DNA of 64,000 nucleotides from Ascidiimonas sp046199005 (GCA_046199005.1 CP176050.1:2542001-2606000); one strand, 5' to 3'; counted from the first letter of the stretch, positions 27,418-36,365 are shown. Numbers and translations are program-made. Notes: a model not told the origin generated them from the letters alone.

Positions 27418-27783
27418 TTATTTCCGTTTACTCACTAAAGTTAATCCGTCACTTCCTTGCAAGATATCGCCTCCTTTTTGTCCGATTTCATAAAATCCAA
27501 TCGGAAAATTCAATTCATATTTAGCATTAATCGTAAAGCGATAAAAGTAAAATTTCAACTCATCAACTTTATTCGTTTTTGGGTTAATTCGGTTCTTTTC
27601 AATTTTATAGACAAAGGGAATTGTATCAATTTTGTTAATTACAATTCTACCTTTCTTCGAGTTCAAAAAGGATAATTCGATGTTATCTTCTTTGTAACTG
27701 CCTTGATAAATCTTATCATTTTTCATTATCGAACATCCGCTTAAAAGAATAAAAAATAATGCGTAAATCATAACATTTTTCAT
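27418..27783 (-). CDS. Small lipoprotein of unknown function
   Basis: 121 residues with a signal sequence ending in LLSGCS (lipobox Cys about residue 17). The rest is a compact, probably beta-rich domain: KIYQGSYKEDNIELSF, then KFYFYRFTIN and FPIGFYEIGQKGG. No family is recognised. The ATG lies 3 bp after the end of a frameshifted membrane-protein gene (27,787-28,037), so this cassette seems to have held two translationally coupled genes. The stop is 19 bp from the attC box on its 3' side. Confidence 0.75.
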   Translation of the reverse strand: MKNVMIYALFFILLSGCSIMKNDKIYQGSYKEDNIELSFLNSKKGRIVINKIDTIPFVYKIEKNRINPKTNKVDELKFYFYRFTINAKYELNFPIGFYEIGQKGGDILQGSDGLTLVSKRK

Positions 27784-27786
27784 TTT

Positions 27787-28037
27787 CTATTTATTTGGAA
27801 ATTGCACATATGCTGACCAAATTAAAACTATATATATCAGGCAAAATATAGCAAATGCTCTGAAGAAATAGTTATAAAACTTGAAAATCGCAGGTACCTT
27901 TTCAACTAATATCGAGTCCCGCTTTTTCAGTCCGTTTTTTAGTTTTTATCGGATCTAAAATCCAAAAAAAGAAAAATCCGCCGACAAAAAACAATAATAA
28001 TCCGATTTTAAATTTTAATTCTCAATGGTTTTTTCAA
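27787..28037 (-). pseudogene. Two-helix membrane protein gene with two +1 frameshifts
   Basis: No single frame is open, but three frames join into one sensible protein of about 83 residues. It starts at TTG 28,037 with MKKPLRIK. It shifts near 28,010 into KIGLLLFFVGG and WILDPIKTK (helix 1), shifts again in an A6 run near 27,945 into KKRDSILVEKVPAIFKFYNY, and continues through AIFCLIYIVLIW (helix 2) to VQFPNK and a stop. Each shift equals one extra base, so real decay and sequence error are both possible. It explains the otherwise empty 264 bp between the lipoprotein gene and the next attC. Confidence 0.6.
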
Positions 28038-28044
28038 TGTTGAA

Positions 28045-28239
28045 CAACAACGGTTGGGGCTAAGCGTAGTGCGGAGGTAAGGAAACCTTTCGTTTCCGTC
28101 TGCCACGAAGCTAAAGTGTTTTGGTTTTGCTTTTTCTTTTTTTGTCCAAAGCTAAATCCCAAAGATTTATCGACGTCATAAAGATACATAAACCATTCGA
28201 TTTAGCCCTAAAGTCCGCATTACGTAGGCATTGTTGTAA
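28045..28239 (-). repeat. attC site, 195 bp
   Basis: Plus-strand outer boxes CAACAAC and GTTGTAA. Inner arms CGTAGTGCGG and CCGCATTACG are nearly perfect complements, and GGCTAA near the left end pairs with TTAGCC near the right. It is unlike the other attC families in the array. Confidence 0.8.
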
Positions 28240-28247
28240 GCAGTTTT

Positions 28248-28982
28248 TTAACTCTTTTTTGCAAACATAATGTTCAATTCATTAAGTGAACAAGGTTTAT
28301 TTCCAACATTTTTTCCAACAGCAAAATTCTCAAATTTCAGTTCTTTACTGTCAATAAGTTTCTGTAAGTAATTAGTTTCAAATCCTAACTCCTGTAGTTT
28401 ATCTTTTCCTATTTTGACATGCTCAATTTTGTCCAAAAAATAGTTGGCATATATCTGTACTCTAATTAGTCTTTCTTTTTCGTAAATGTTCTGACTTTCT
28501 GGTAATATTGATTCAGAGAATTCAATGGCTTTCTCAAAATCTCCATTAAATAACAATGTTGAAGCAATATCAGCTTTTAAGACAAATGAATTAGGATAGT
28601 TCTCTAAAATTCTTTTTTCGGTGTCTAAAGCTCCTTTAAAGTCTCCCATAAACATAAGACCTTGAGATTTTAAATAGAGAGCTTTATAATTTAGTGGATC
28701 TCTTTTTAAGCATTCTTCAAGAAGATTCATTATTTCAAAAAGATTTGGATTAGAAATAGTTTTTGAGTGAGCTAAACGAAAATATAATTCTGCATTATTT
28801 GGATTTTCATCTATTAAGGTATTCAATAGCTTATTTGCACTTTGAAAGTCATTTAATTCTTGATAATTGGTTACCTCTTTCAGTTGAGAATTTACATCAA
28901 CGCTCTGATATTCATTTCTATTTTTCCCTTTACAAGAAAAAAGTAAAAAGGTCAGAATTATAAATGTTATATTTTTTGTCAT
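28248..28982 (-). CDS. TPR-repeat lipoprotein
   Basis: 244 residues from the ATG at 28,982; a TTG 12 bp upstream is also open but would lie at the attC edge. The signal peptide ends in LLFSCKG. Residues about 45-190 form tetratricopeptide-like helix pairs: SANKLLNTLIDENPNNAELYFRLA, then LLEECLKRDPLNYKALYL, then KRILENYPNSFVLKADIA, then EKAIEFSESILPES. TPR lipoproteins scaffold protein contacts at the membrane; the partner is unknown. It is a single-gene cassette with 8 bp between the stop and the attC box. Confidence 0.85.
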   Translation of the reverse strand: MTKNITFIILTFLLFSCKGKNRNEYQSVDVNSQLKEVTNYQELNDFQSANKLLNTLIDENPNNAELYFRLAHSKTISNPNLFEIMNLLEECLKRDPLNYKALYLKSQGLMFMGDFKGALDTEKRILENYPNSFVLKADIASTLLFNGDFEKAIEFSESILPESQNIYEKERLIRVQIYANYFLDKIEHVKIGKDKLQELGFETNYLQKLIDSKELKFENFAVGKNVGNKPCSLNELNIMFAKKS

Positions 28983-29000
28983 TCGTTTTCTCAAAATGCT

Positions 29001-29174
29001 TTACTACGGTTTCGTATAACCATCAGTTACGGATTAATATACGTTAATTTTCGGTTTAGAACTGGCTTTAGCAATTTCGAGTGGATTGCTTCGCCAGTTC
29101 ACACTTTGTACTCGTGTCGGACATTGTCTCCCGAACCGTCGGGACGCTGAAATTGCGGTTATAAATTGTTGTGT
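29001..29174 (-). repeat. attC site, 174 bp, main family
   Basis: Plus-strand boxes TTACTAC and GTTGTGT, inner arms TATAACC and GGTTATA. The internal part contains the inverted GTCTCCCGAACCGTCGGGAC hairpin. Five uninterrupted sites of this family are all exactly 174 bp. Confidence 0.9.
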
Positions 29175-29185
29175 GCTGGCTTTTT

Positions 29186-29704
29186 TCAGAACTGCATAAT
29201 TTTTTCGTCAAATTCCACTTTCAATTCATAGTTTTTATTCGTTCCGAAAAATATTTTATCATAATGAGCGAACAAAATAGCCCATTCCAGACTTTGTTCA
29301 AATACAGTCAAATCGTCCGAACCGCTATAAAAAATCGAATCCCAATATTTGACAATAAATTTCCATTTGGTTATCATTCCATTTTGTGCGTCCCAAGAAA
29401 GGTAAACTTCCTTATCAAAAGGAATTGCTCTTTGGTATAACCACGTTGTTATTTTCTTTTCATTGTTTTCCAAGATTTCAATTTCGTTCAAATTCCGAAA
29501 AAGTCCGTTTTTGAATGGTTCGTTTGAATGAATCCAACATTTGTCTAAATAGTCCGCAAGAAATTCGGCTCCGGTTTTGTCCAAAGGTTTTAATTCTGCA
29601 ATATGTTGTTCGGGAAGTAAATCATAATTCTCCTCCGTAAATCTCCATTTAAGGGTAAACTCGGTCATTGGAATTATATGTTTATTTAAATCTTCGAAAG
29701 TCAT
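29186..29704 (-). CDS. Hypothetical cytosolic protein
   Basis: 172 residues, no signal peptide or membrane segment. It starts MTFEDLNKHIIPMTEF and is rich in aromatic residues (WKFIVKYWDSIFYSG, LEWAILFAHYDKIFFG). The composition and the W/Y-rich C-terminus resemble small immunity- or DUF-type proteins of Bacteroidota, but no family is recognised with confidence. It is a single-gene cassette. The attC at its start is the one disrupted by ISA copy 1. Confidence 0.75.
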   Translation of the reverse strand: MTFEDLNKHIIPMTEFTLKWRFTEENYDLLPEQHIAELKPLDKTGAEFLADYLDKCWIHSNEPFKNGLFRNLNEIEILENNEKKITTWLYQRAIPFDKEVYLSWDAQNGMITKWKFIVKYWDSIFYSGSDDLTVFEQSLEWAILFAHYDKIFFGTNKNYELKVEFDEKIMQF

Positions 29705-29840
29705 TTTTTCAGCTTGCTAGCAAAGTATTTAGCTATGTTTCGTTGAGGCCGAACTGCGGAACTATTCCACCGCCACAACTGAGATAAATGTAAGAAAAAA
29801 ACCTTGGGCTGGCTCTCAGCCATAATGAGTTATAGCCAAT

Positions 29841-31542
29841 GTGCCTGTTGCACAACTATTGTCTAAAGATAGGAAAAATCGTATTTTTAGTTATGCAAGG
29901 CAAAAAGAAATACCAAGAAAAGCTGTTTACTGATTTTAAGTTAAGTGAGCGTATCCCTCCAAACAATTTTTACCGTCGTCTGAAAGAAACTATCGATCTT
30001 GATTTTCTCTATCCTCTTACTAAGGGTTTTTACGGAGGCAGCGGACAAAAGAGCATTGATCCGGTTGTTTTTTTCAAATTATGTCTGATTGGTTATTTAG
30101 AAAACATCACCAGTGACAGAAAGCTCATAGATCATTGTTGTTTACGTTTAGATATCTTATACTTTTTGGGGTATGATATTGATGAAGAGCTTCCCTGGCA
30201 TTCTACCATTAGCCGCACCCGACAATTGTTTCCTGAAAGTATTTTTGAAGAAGTGTTTACTCGGGTTTTTAATCTGTGTGTAGATGCTGGTATGGTTAGC
30301 GGTCACACCCAGGCGATTGATTCGGCTCCGGTAAAAGCCAATGCCAGCATGGATTCTTTGGAATTGAAAGTACCGGAAGAAGAGCTGGACGCGCACCTGA
30401 GAAAGCTTCGTCACATCAGTGCTAGAGACAAAGAGAAACCACTGCGACAAGCTCAAGAAAACAAAGCCGATCAAAAGCAGCAAACCGTATCAGCCAGTAA
30501 AAAGGAACTGCAAGCCATAAAAAGTAGAAACCAGAAATGGGCGAAAGATCAGGATCAACGACCAGGGGCAGGCAATAAAGGTAGTCGTTATACTTCCAAC
30601 AAAACACACTACAGTCCAACCGATCCAGACGCACGTATCAGTGTCAAACCCGGAAAAGCAAGGAAACTCAACTACCATAGCCAACTTAGTGTAGATACCG
30701 CACATCATGTAATTACGGATATTAAAGCCTATCACGCTGATGGTAAAGATAATCAAGACCTACCTGATATCGTAGATCGGTTGTCCAGACGCTTATGGCG
30801 ATCAGGCTTCAAGCTAGAAAACGTGCTAGCCGATACGGGCTACTCCAGTGGAGAAAACTACGCCTATTTAGAGCATAAAGGTATTAACAGTTACATTCCA
30901 CCGCACGGAACGTATAAGGGCGGACCCGATGGTTTTGTTTATGTAAAAGATAGGGATTACTATATCTGCCCAAATGGTAAGGAAGTACCCTTCAAAAAGG
31001 TGTTTAATGATTATCGTACAGGGACAAAGAAAAAAGAATACCGCATATCTAGTAAAATATGCAGTCATTGTCCGTTAGCCAGCAGCTGTTTAGGAAAGAC
31101 GGCTAAAGAGAAGAAATTTAGCGTGACTTATTACCGGGATGAATACGAGCGAAATAATGAACGTTTACAGACAAAAAAAGGTAAAAGAATGAAAGCAAAA
31201 AGGCAGGCGACTGTGGAGCCCGTCTTCGGAACACTCACTCAATTTATGGGACTAAGAAAGATCAATACCATTGGAATTAGGCAGGCTAACAAATGCATGC
31301 AACTATCCGCTATTGCTTATAATTTGAAAAAATATTTGAAATTCACTCAAAACAAAGTAAAAAGTGGAGCGAGAAGCCTCCACTTTGTTCAAATTATAAA
31401 ATCATGGCTTCAGGACTTTTTTTGGCTCCATTTAAAGCCGCTAAATATAGCTTCCCTTAGAGGGAAATGTATTCAAAAAAACCTTTAATAGGGCTTAAAA
31501 TAAGAAAGATTTTTGCAAATTATTGGCTTGTGCAACGACTAC
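29841..31542 (+). mobile_element. Insertion sequence ISA copy 1 (IS1182 type), 1,702 bp
   Basis: Ends defined by comparing three copies. Both 15-bp tips begin GT and share GTTGCACAA; the four bases between differ. The 4-bp target duplication CAAT lies at 29,837-29,840 and 31,543-31,546. One transposase gene fills the element. Copies at 32,553 and 37,874 look identical inside. All three lie in attC sites at the same point and in the same direction. Confidence 0.93.
29893..31488 (+). CDS. IS1182-type DDE transposase of ISA, copy 1
   Basis: 531 residues from the ATG at 29,893. An ATG at 29,839 lies half in target DNA and is absent from the other copies, so it is not the native start. The N-terminal helical DNA-binding region (YGGSGQKSIDPVVFFKLCLI, WHSTISRTRQLFPES) is typical of the IS1182/IS5 group. 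DDE candidates are D in QAIDSAPVKANAS, D in VLADTGYSSGENY and E in TVEPVFGTL. A Cys cluster near residue 400 (ICSHCPLASSC) is the usual zinc-knuckle-like insertion. The enzyme should cut and paste ISA; the gene looks intact. Confidence 0.95.
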   Translation: MQGKKKYQEKLFTDFKLSERIPPNNFYRRLKETIDLDFLYPLTKGFYGGSGQKSIDPVVFFKLCLIGYLENITSDRKLIDHCCLRLDILYFLGYDIDEELPWHSTISRTRQLFPESIFEEVFTRVFNLCVDAGMVSGHTQAIDSAPVKANASMDSLELKVPEEELDAHLRKLRHISARDKEKPLRQAQENKADQKQQTVSASKKELQAIKSRNQKWAKDQDQRPGAGNKGSRYTSNKTHYSPTDPDARISVKPGKARKLNYHSQLSVDTAHHVITDIKAYHADGKDNQDLPDIVDRLSRRLWRSGFKLENVLADTGYSSGENYAYLEHKGINSYIPPHGTYKGGPDGFVYVKDRDYYICPNGKEVPFKKVFNDYRTGTKKKEYRISSKICSHCPLASSCLGKTAKEKKFSVTYYRDEYERNNERLQTKKGKRMKAKRQATVEPVFGTLTQFMGLRKINTIGIRQANKCMQLSAIAYNLKKYLKFTQNKVKSGARSLHFVQIIKSWLQDFFWLHLKPLNIASLRGKCIQKNL

Positions 31543-31561
31543 CAATGTTGTAAGCAGTTTT

Positions 31562-32392
31562 TTAATTTGTTTGTAAATAACAATTGTCTTTCAGTTGGAT
31601 TTTTTTTCCATCATAAAAATCAATTTCTTGTCTTAAATCTTCAATAAATTTCAACTCATCTATTGGACATATTTTCATAAATCTTTTTTTCTCAATTAGT
31701 TTTCCCGTTTGCTCATCATAAATAGCAATCCGAGTAAGGTTTTTATGATTGTTTATCCATTCTATGTTAAACCAATGTCCATCACCTTCGATATTTCCCG
31801 CCCAAAACGCTGATTCAGGAATTCCATTTACTTTGATGGGTGTTGGTTCAGTATTTATGTTCATAATAAACTGATAGGATTTGTTTTTTGGCTTAAGTTT
31901 AAACATAAATTTGTAGTAATCTCCTATAAATTTATTCAAGTCGTCTAAATTTCCTGTATAGAATTCGAGTGAATCTGAATTATGTTTAATCCTCATATTC
32001 ACTTCATCTCTTTCCTCTGTTTTCAATAATCGGTCTTTATTATTTTTCAGAAAGTCATTAAAATTCCAACTGGTATCATCTTCGTGAATTCGAATCACTT
32101 CCGTTACTTCTGGATCCATCATTTGGACTACTTTAAGCTCAATATTCAAGCTGTCATTGGATTTCGTCAAAGTTATTTTTTCAGTTGTCATCCACATACA
32201 ACTTGATAAATCAGCCCAGATTTTTATTGTATCTAATTCTGTTATATTGTTAGTCAATTCTGGGTAATCAGCTTCCAATTTAAAATTAGATTTCAGCATA
32301 GCCATATCTTTGTTGGTTTTATCAGCGCAACCGATTCCAACAAGAACAAAAAATGATATGTAGAGTAATTTTGTTTTCAGATTGCTTACCAC
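31562..32392 (-). CDS. Lipoprotein of unknown function
   Basis: 276 residues from a GTG at 32,392 that lies inside the upstream attC box. No ATG precedes the signal sequence, so the exact start is uncertain. The signal ends in VGIGCAD (lipobox). The mature part has no recognised domain: charged, with FLKNNKDRLLKTEERDEVN, a probable helical part near residues 145-165 and C-terminal ELKFIEDLRQEIDFYDGKK. It is a single-gene cassette with its 3' attC split by ISA copy 1 and its 5' attC split by ISA copy 2, so it is now an island between two copies of the same IS. Confidence 0.75.
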   Translation of the reverse strand: MVSNLKTKLLYISFFVLVGIGCADKTNKDMAMLKSNFKLEADYPELTNNITELDTIKIWADLSSCMWMTTEKITLTKSNDSLNIELKVVQMMDPEVTEVIRIHEDDTSWNFNDFLKNNKDRLLKTEERDEVNMRIKHNSDSLEFYTGNLDDLNKFIGDYYKFMFKLKPKNKSYQFIMNINTEPTPIKVNGIPESAFWAGNIEGDGHWFNIEWINNHKNLTRIAIYDEQTGKLIEKKRFMKICPIDELKFIEDLRQEIDFYDGKKIQLKDNCYLQTN

Positions 32393-32552
32393 GGTCTCGT
32401 ATAATCGTCATTTACGGGTTAATATACGTTAATTTTCTGTTTAGAACTGGCTTTAGCAATTCCGAGTGGATTGCTTCGCCAGTTCACACTTTATGCTCGT
32501 GTCGGACGTAGTCTCCCGAACCGTCGGGACGCCGTAATTGCGGTTATACATT

Positions 32553-34254
32553 GTGCCTGTTGCACAACTATTGTCTAAAGATAGGAAAAATCGTATTTTT
32601 AGTTATGCAAGGCAAAAAGAAATACCAAGAAAAGCTGTTTACTGATTTTAAGTTAAGTGAGCGTATCCCTCCAAACAATTTTTACCGTCGTCTGAAAGAA
32701 ACTATCGATCTTGATTTTCTCTATCCTCTTACTAAGGGTTTTTACGGAGGCAGCGGACAAAAGAGCATTGATCCGGTTGTTTTTTTCAAATTATGTCTGA
32801 TTGGTTATTTAGAAAACATCACCAGTGACAGAAAGCTCATAGATCATTGTTGTTTACGTTTAGATATCTTATACTTTTTGGGGTATGATATTGATGAAGA
32901 GCTTCCCTGGCATTCTACCATTAGCCGCACCCGACAATTGTTTCCTGAAAGTATTTTTGAAGAAGTGTTTACTCGGGTTTTTAATCTGTGTGTAGATGCT
33001 GGTATGGTTAGCGGTCACACCCAGGCGATTGATTCGGCTCCGGTAAAAGCCAATGCCAGCATGGATTCTTTGGAATTGAAAGTACCGGAAGAAGAGCTGG
33101 ACGCGCACCTGAGAAAGCTTCGTCACATCAGTGCTAGAGACAAAGAGAAACCACTGCGACAAGCTCAAGAAAACAAAGCCGATCAAAAGCAGCAAACCGT
33201 ATCAGCCAGTAAAAAGGAACTGCAAGCCATAAAAAGTAGAAACCAGAAATGGGCGAAAGATCAGGATCAACGACCAGGGGCAGGCAATAAAGGTAGTCGT
33301 TATACTTCCAACAAAACACACTACAGTCCAACCGATCCAGACGCACGTATCAGTGTCAAACCCGGAAAAGCAAGGAAACTCAACTACCATAGCCAACTTA
33401 GTGTAGATACCGCACATCATGTAATTACGGATATTAAAGCCTATCACGCTGATGGTAAAGATAATCAAGACCTACCTGATATCGTAGATCGGTTGTCCAG
33501 ACGCTTATGGCGATCAGGCTTCAAGCTAGAAAACGTGCTAGCCGATACGGGCTACTCCAGTGGAGAAAACTACGCCTATTTAGAGCATAAAGGTATTAAC
33601 AGTTACATTCCACCGCACGGAACGTATAAGGGCGGACCCGATGGTTTTGTTTATGTAAAAGATAGGGATTACTATATCTGCCCAAATGGTAAGGAAGTAC
33701 CCTTCAAAAAGGTGTTTAATGATTATCGTACAGGGACAAAGAAAAAAGAATACCGCATATCTAGTAAAATATGCAGTCATTGTCCGTTAGCCAGCAGCTG
33801 TTTAGGAAAGACGGCTAAAGAGAAGAAATTTAGCGTGACTTATTACCGGGATGAATACGAGCGAAATAATGAACGTTTACAGACAAAAAAAGGTAAAAGA
33901 ATGAAAGCAAAAAGGCAGGCGACTGTGGAGCCCGTCTTCGGAACACTCACTCAATTTATGGGACTAAGAAAGATCAATACCATTGGAATTAGGCAGGCTA
34001 ACAAATGCATGCAACTATCCGCTATTGCTTATAATTTGAAAAAATATTTGAAATTCACTCAAAACAAAGTAAAAAGTGGAGCGAGAAGCCTCCACTTTGT
34101 TCAAATTATAAAATCATGGCTTCAGGACTTTTTTTGGCTCCATTTAAAGCCGCTAAATATAGCTTCCCTTAGAGGGAAATGTATTCAAAAAAACCTTTAA
34201 TAGGGCTTAAAATAAGAAAGATTTTTGCAAATTATTGGCTTGTGCAACGACTAC
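32553..34254 (+). mobile_element. Insertion sequence ISA copy 2, 1,702 bp
   Basis: Same length and apparently the same sequence as copy 1. The target duplication CATT lies at 32,549-32,552 and 34,255-34,258. It sits in the attC spacer right before the GTTGTGC box. Confidence 0.95.
32605..34200 (+). CDS. IS1182-type transposase of ISA, copy 2
   Basis: 531 residues, apparently identical to the copy at 29,893. Start chosen at the ATG inside the element; the TTG at 32,551 is partly host DNA. Intact. Confidence 0.95.
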   Translation: MQGKKKYQEKLFTDFKLSERIPPNNFYRRLKETIDLDFLYPLTKGFYGGSGQKSIDPVVFFKLCLIGYLENITSDRKLIDHCCLRLDILYFLGYDIDEELPWHSTISRTRQLFPESIFEEVFTRVFNLCVDAGMVSGHTQAIDSAPVKANASMDSLELKVPEEELDAHLRKLRHISARDKEKPLRQAQENKADQKQQTVSASKKELQAIKSRNQKWAKDQDQRPGAGNKGSRYTSNKTHYSPTDPDARISVKPGKARKLNYHSQLSVDTAHHVITDIKAYHADGKDNQDLPDIVDRLSRRLWRSGFKLENVLADTGYSSGENYAYLEHKGINSYIPPHGTYKGGPDGFVYVKDRDYYICPNGKEVPFKKVFNDYRTGTKKKEYRISSKICSHCPLASSCLGKTAKEKKFSVTYYRDEYERNNERLQTKKGKRMKAKRQATVEPVFGTLTQFMGLRKINTIGIRQANKCMQLSAIAYNLKKYLKFTQNKVKSGARSLHFVQIIKSWLQDFFWLHLKPLNIASLRGKCIQKNL

Positions 34255-34276
34255 CATTGTTGTGCACAGTATTTTT

Positions 34277-34708
34277 TTAATCGAATCCAATTTCCGAATA
34301 ATACCATCTTTCGTCCAATTGTATGATTCTGTAGGACGCTCCAATAATTGTATCATTTCCAAAATTTCGAGGAATTTTATTGAAATCATAAATTATTCGT
34401 TTTTCCGTTTTAAATATACTTCCAGACCTATTCAAAAAAATTATTAGACTATCATTTTCCTCAATAAATCCAGAGTAATTTGGGTTTTTCTGTCCAATAT
34501 TTTTTATAATTAAATCAATGTCCAAGTCACGAATTTCTTCAATGATAAACTTATCCATTGAGTCTCTGTCAAAAATTCCGTTGTCATAATCGTCAATTTT
34601 TGAAGTTAAATCGGTTAGTTCCGCTTTATAATCCAAAACTCTTTTTTCGTCGAATGGATTGCACGACGTAAAAGCAATTCCTAAAATGATAAGAATGAGT
34701 TTTTTCAT
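34277..34708 (-). CDS. Small lipoprotein of unknown function
   Basis: 143 residues from ATG 34,708; a GTG 9 bp upstream lies in the attC box GCACAAC. The signal MKKLILIILGIAFTSCN ends in a lipobox. The mature part begins FDEKRVLDYKAELTDLTSKID, probably helical, then has a mixed domain ending QLDERWYYSEIGFD. No family recognised. Its flanking boxes are perfect complements (GTTGTGC after the stop, GCACAAC before the start), as expected for an integron cassette. Confidence 0.75.
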   Translation of the reverse strand: MKKLILIILGIAFTSCNPFDEKRVLDYKAELTDLTSKIDDYDNGIFDRDSMDKFIIEEIRDLDIDLIIKNIGQKNPNYSGFIEENDSLIIFLNRSGSIFKTEKRIIYDFNKIPRNFGNDTIIGASYRIIQLDERWYYSEIGFD

Positions 34709-34713
34709 ATTAG

Positions 34714-34887
34714 GCACAACGTTCTCGTATAACCGTCAGTTACGGGTTTATATGCGTTAATTTTCGGTTTAACACAGGCTTTAGCAATTCCGAGTGGATT
34801 GCTTCGCCAGTTCACACTTTATGCTCGTGTCGGAAGTAGTCTCCCGAACCGTCGGGACGCCGTAATTATGGTTATACATTGTTGTAA
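34714..34887 (-). repeat. attC site, 174 bp, main family
   Basis: Boxes GCACAAC and GTTGTAA, arms TATAACC and GGTTATA, with the same CCCGAACCGTCGGG core as at 29,001. Uninterrupted. Confidence 0.93.
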
Positions 34888-34895
34888 AACGTTTT

Positions 34896-35489
34896 TTAGT
34901 CAATTCCTAAATCGTTCTTGAAAGAATGATGTAATTCAATTTCGCTTATTGGCACTCCAATTCTATCTTCTGTTATTCCGCAGATAATTCGCTCAACTTC
35001 ATATTTGCTTGATATTTTTTCAATGTCTATTAGTTCGTCTCGATTTAATGATATTGTCCAATCGACCAATTGTCTCAAGGTTCCTTTTGAAACAGGTGTT
35101 GTCCGTTTGATAGTTTTGATTCCGAAAATTTTGACGTGATAACCTAATTCTGGATTGAAATCTAACGCTACTAAATCAGGTAATTCAAGTTCAACTTCCG
35201 TTTTTAATTGACTCCACTTTTCTTTCAATTCCGATTGAGTAAAAAATTCCGAAATTTTCATATCAGGTCTAATTTCCTTTACAGTCGAAGTCAAATTTCT
35301 TAACGCTTTTCTGATTCGATAAAAGACTATTTGGGTTAGACATTTATCTGTTGGATTTTTACTAATTCTGTTGAAAACAATATCGGCGAAGTCTTGAATC
35401 GTATAAATTTTTTCCGCTTCAGAATCCTTAATTCGTATTCCAAATTTGTCCTCAATTGACATCACTAATTCGACTGAATCTAATCCCAT
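34896..35489 (-). CDS. Permuted acyl-carrier-like protein
   Basis: 197 residues, no signal peptide. The N-terminus MGLDSVELVMSIEDKFGI followed by EAEKIYTIQDFADIV is the second half of an acyl carrier protein fold, with the phosphopantetheine-type Ser at residue 5. The C-terminus ends HHSFKNDLGID, which is the first half of the same motif (F..DLG.DS), so the ACP repeat unit is split between the two ends. The middle has KCLTQIVFYRIRKALRN and LPDLVALDFNPELGYHVKIFG. Larger Bacteroidota relatives, as I recall them, share these blocks but add membrane helices. Function unknown; a role as a modified carrier or sensor is inference. Its attC boxes TTACAAC and GTTGTAA match perfectly. Confidence 0.75.
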   Translation of the reverse strand: MGLDSVELVMSIEDKFGIRIKDSEAEKIYTIQDFADIVFNRISKNPTDKCLTQIVFYRIRKALRNLTSTVKEIRPDMKISEFFTQSELKEKWSQLKTEVELELPDLVALDFNPELGYHVKIFGIKTIKRTTPVSKGTLRQLVDWTISLNRDELIDIEKISSKYEVERIICGITEDRIGVPISEIELHHSFKNDLGID

Positions 35490-35510
35490 TATCGGTTTGG
35501 TTTAAATGTT

Positions 35511-35645
35511 TTACAACGTATTTGTGTATGGATTTTTTGTGAGAAAAGGACACGCGTCATTTTCCAATGTTGCGGAAAGATAATTAATAAGATTGAATTT
35601 CAGTTGAGGAAATTCAGCCGCAATTAATTATACACCGTGTTGGGC
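35511..35645 (-). repeat. attC site, 135 bp
   Basis: Boxes TTACAAC and GTTGGGC, arms TGTGTATGG and TTATACACC. A TTCAGTTGAGGAAATTCAG-like inner hairpin lies near the right end. The C-terminal codons of the gene at 35,628 lie inside it. Confidence 0.8.
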
Positions 35646-36164
35646 ATAGGCTTTTTTTATTTTTAATTGATATTTAATTCCGTAAATCAGTCCCATTATT
35701 CCACCAAGATAGCTGAATGTATGCATTGTTCCTGCTGCTAAAAAACTACTAGGGTCGACTAAATCAGATGGGATATTCCAGTCGAAATGTAATTTTGAAA
35801 GTGTAATATAGCCGACAAAAACTCCTAAAATACCGAATATAAATGCAGATATTAAAACCCGAGTAGTTGCTCCGACAACACCTTTAATCATTAATTTTGT
35901 CGTTTGTTGATTAATTCCGATTAGTCCATTAATGATTCCGATTATTAGTCCGAACCACCAAGTTGATAAAATACCAACAATCGAAACTTTTAGTCTTTCG
36001 TCTCCATATCCGTTTTCCCAAAGTCCATATTGGTCAAATTTAAAACTTGTGAAATATTCTTCTGAAATATTATAAGAAGCTTGATTGTGCAAAATTCCGT
36101 AAATCGAAGCTAGAATTATTGAGATAATTATGATTAAAATTAAAATTCCATTTTTTTTCGCCAT
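35628..36164 (-). CDS. Four-helix membrane protein of unknown function
   Basis: 178 residues with about four transmembrane helices: ILILIIIISIILASIYG near the N-terminus, then STWWFGLIIGIINGLIG, then VLISAFIFGILGVFVGYI, then FSYLGGIMGLIYGIKY. An extracytoplasmic loop after helix 1 holds FDQYGLWENGYGDERLK. The last six codons, KAYAQHGV region, are written by attC sequence, so the natural C-terminus depends on which cassette lies behind. No family recognised. Confidence 0.75.
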   Translation of the reverse strand: MAKKNGILILIIIISIILASIYGILHNQASYNISEEYFTSFKFDQYGLWENGYGDERLKVSIVGILSTWWFGLIIGIINGLIGINQQTTKLMIKGVVGATTRVLISAFIFGILGVFVGYITLSKLHFDWNIPSDLVDPSSFLAAGTMHTFSYLGGIMGLIYGIKYQLKIKKAYAQHGV

Positions 36165-36182
36165 TCGATTTTTTCAGCTTGT

Positions 36183-36356
36183 ACACAACGGTCTCATATA
36201 ACCGTCAGTTACGGGTTGATATACGTTAATTTTCGGTTTAGAACTGGCTTTAGCAATTTCGAGTGGATTGCTTCGCCAGTTCACACTTTGTGCTCGTGTC
36301 GGACGCAGTCTCCCGAACCGTCGGGACGCCGTAATTGCGGTTATACATTGTTGTGC
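36183..36356 (-). repeat. attC site, 174 bp, main family
   Basis: Boxes ACACAAC and GTTGTGC, arms TATAACC and GGTTATA. Uninterrupted and identical in layout to 29,001 and 34,714. Confidence 0.93.
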
Positions 36357-36365
36357 TTTCGTACT

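Larger units (their letters stand above)
29718..31553 (-). repeat. attC site split by ISA copy 1
   Basis: Left part 29,718-29,840, right part 31,543-31,553. The left box TAGCAAA is degenerate and the right box is GTTGTAA. The inner arms AGCTATG and TATAGCC mark the GGCTATGGTTTCGTTG family. ISA lies between CAAT and GTTGTAA with CAAT duplicated. Confidence 0.8.
32386..34265 (-). repeat. attC site split by ISA copy 2
   Basis: Left part 32,386-32,552 (167 bp), right box GTTGTGC at 34,259-34,265. Removing ISA and one CATT gives exactly 174 bp, the standard length of this attC family, so the insertion is clean. Confidence 0.92.

Noticed and set aside
29839..29892. Longer transposase frame in ISA starting in the target site
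   Set aside because: The start codon includes host bases and changes from copy to copy (ATG or TTG); the ATG inside the element is constant.
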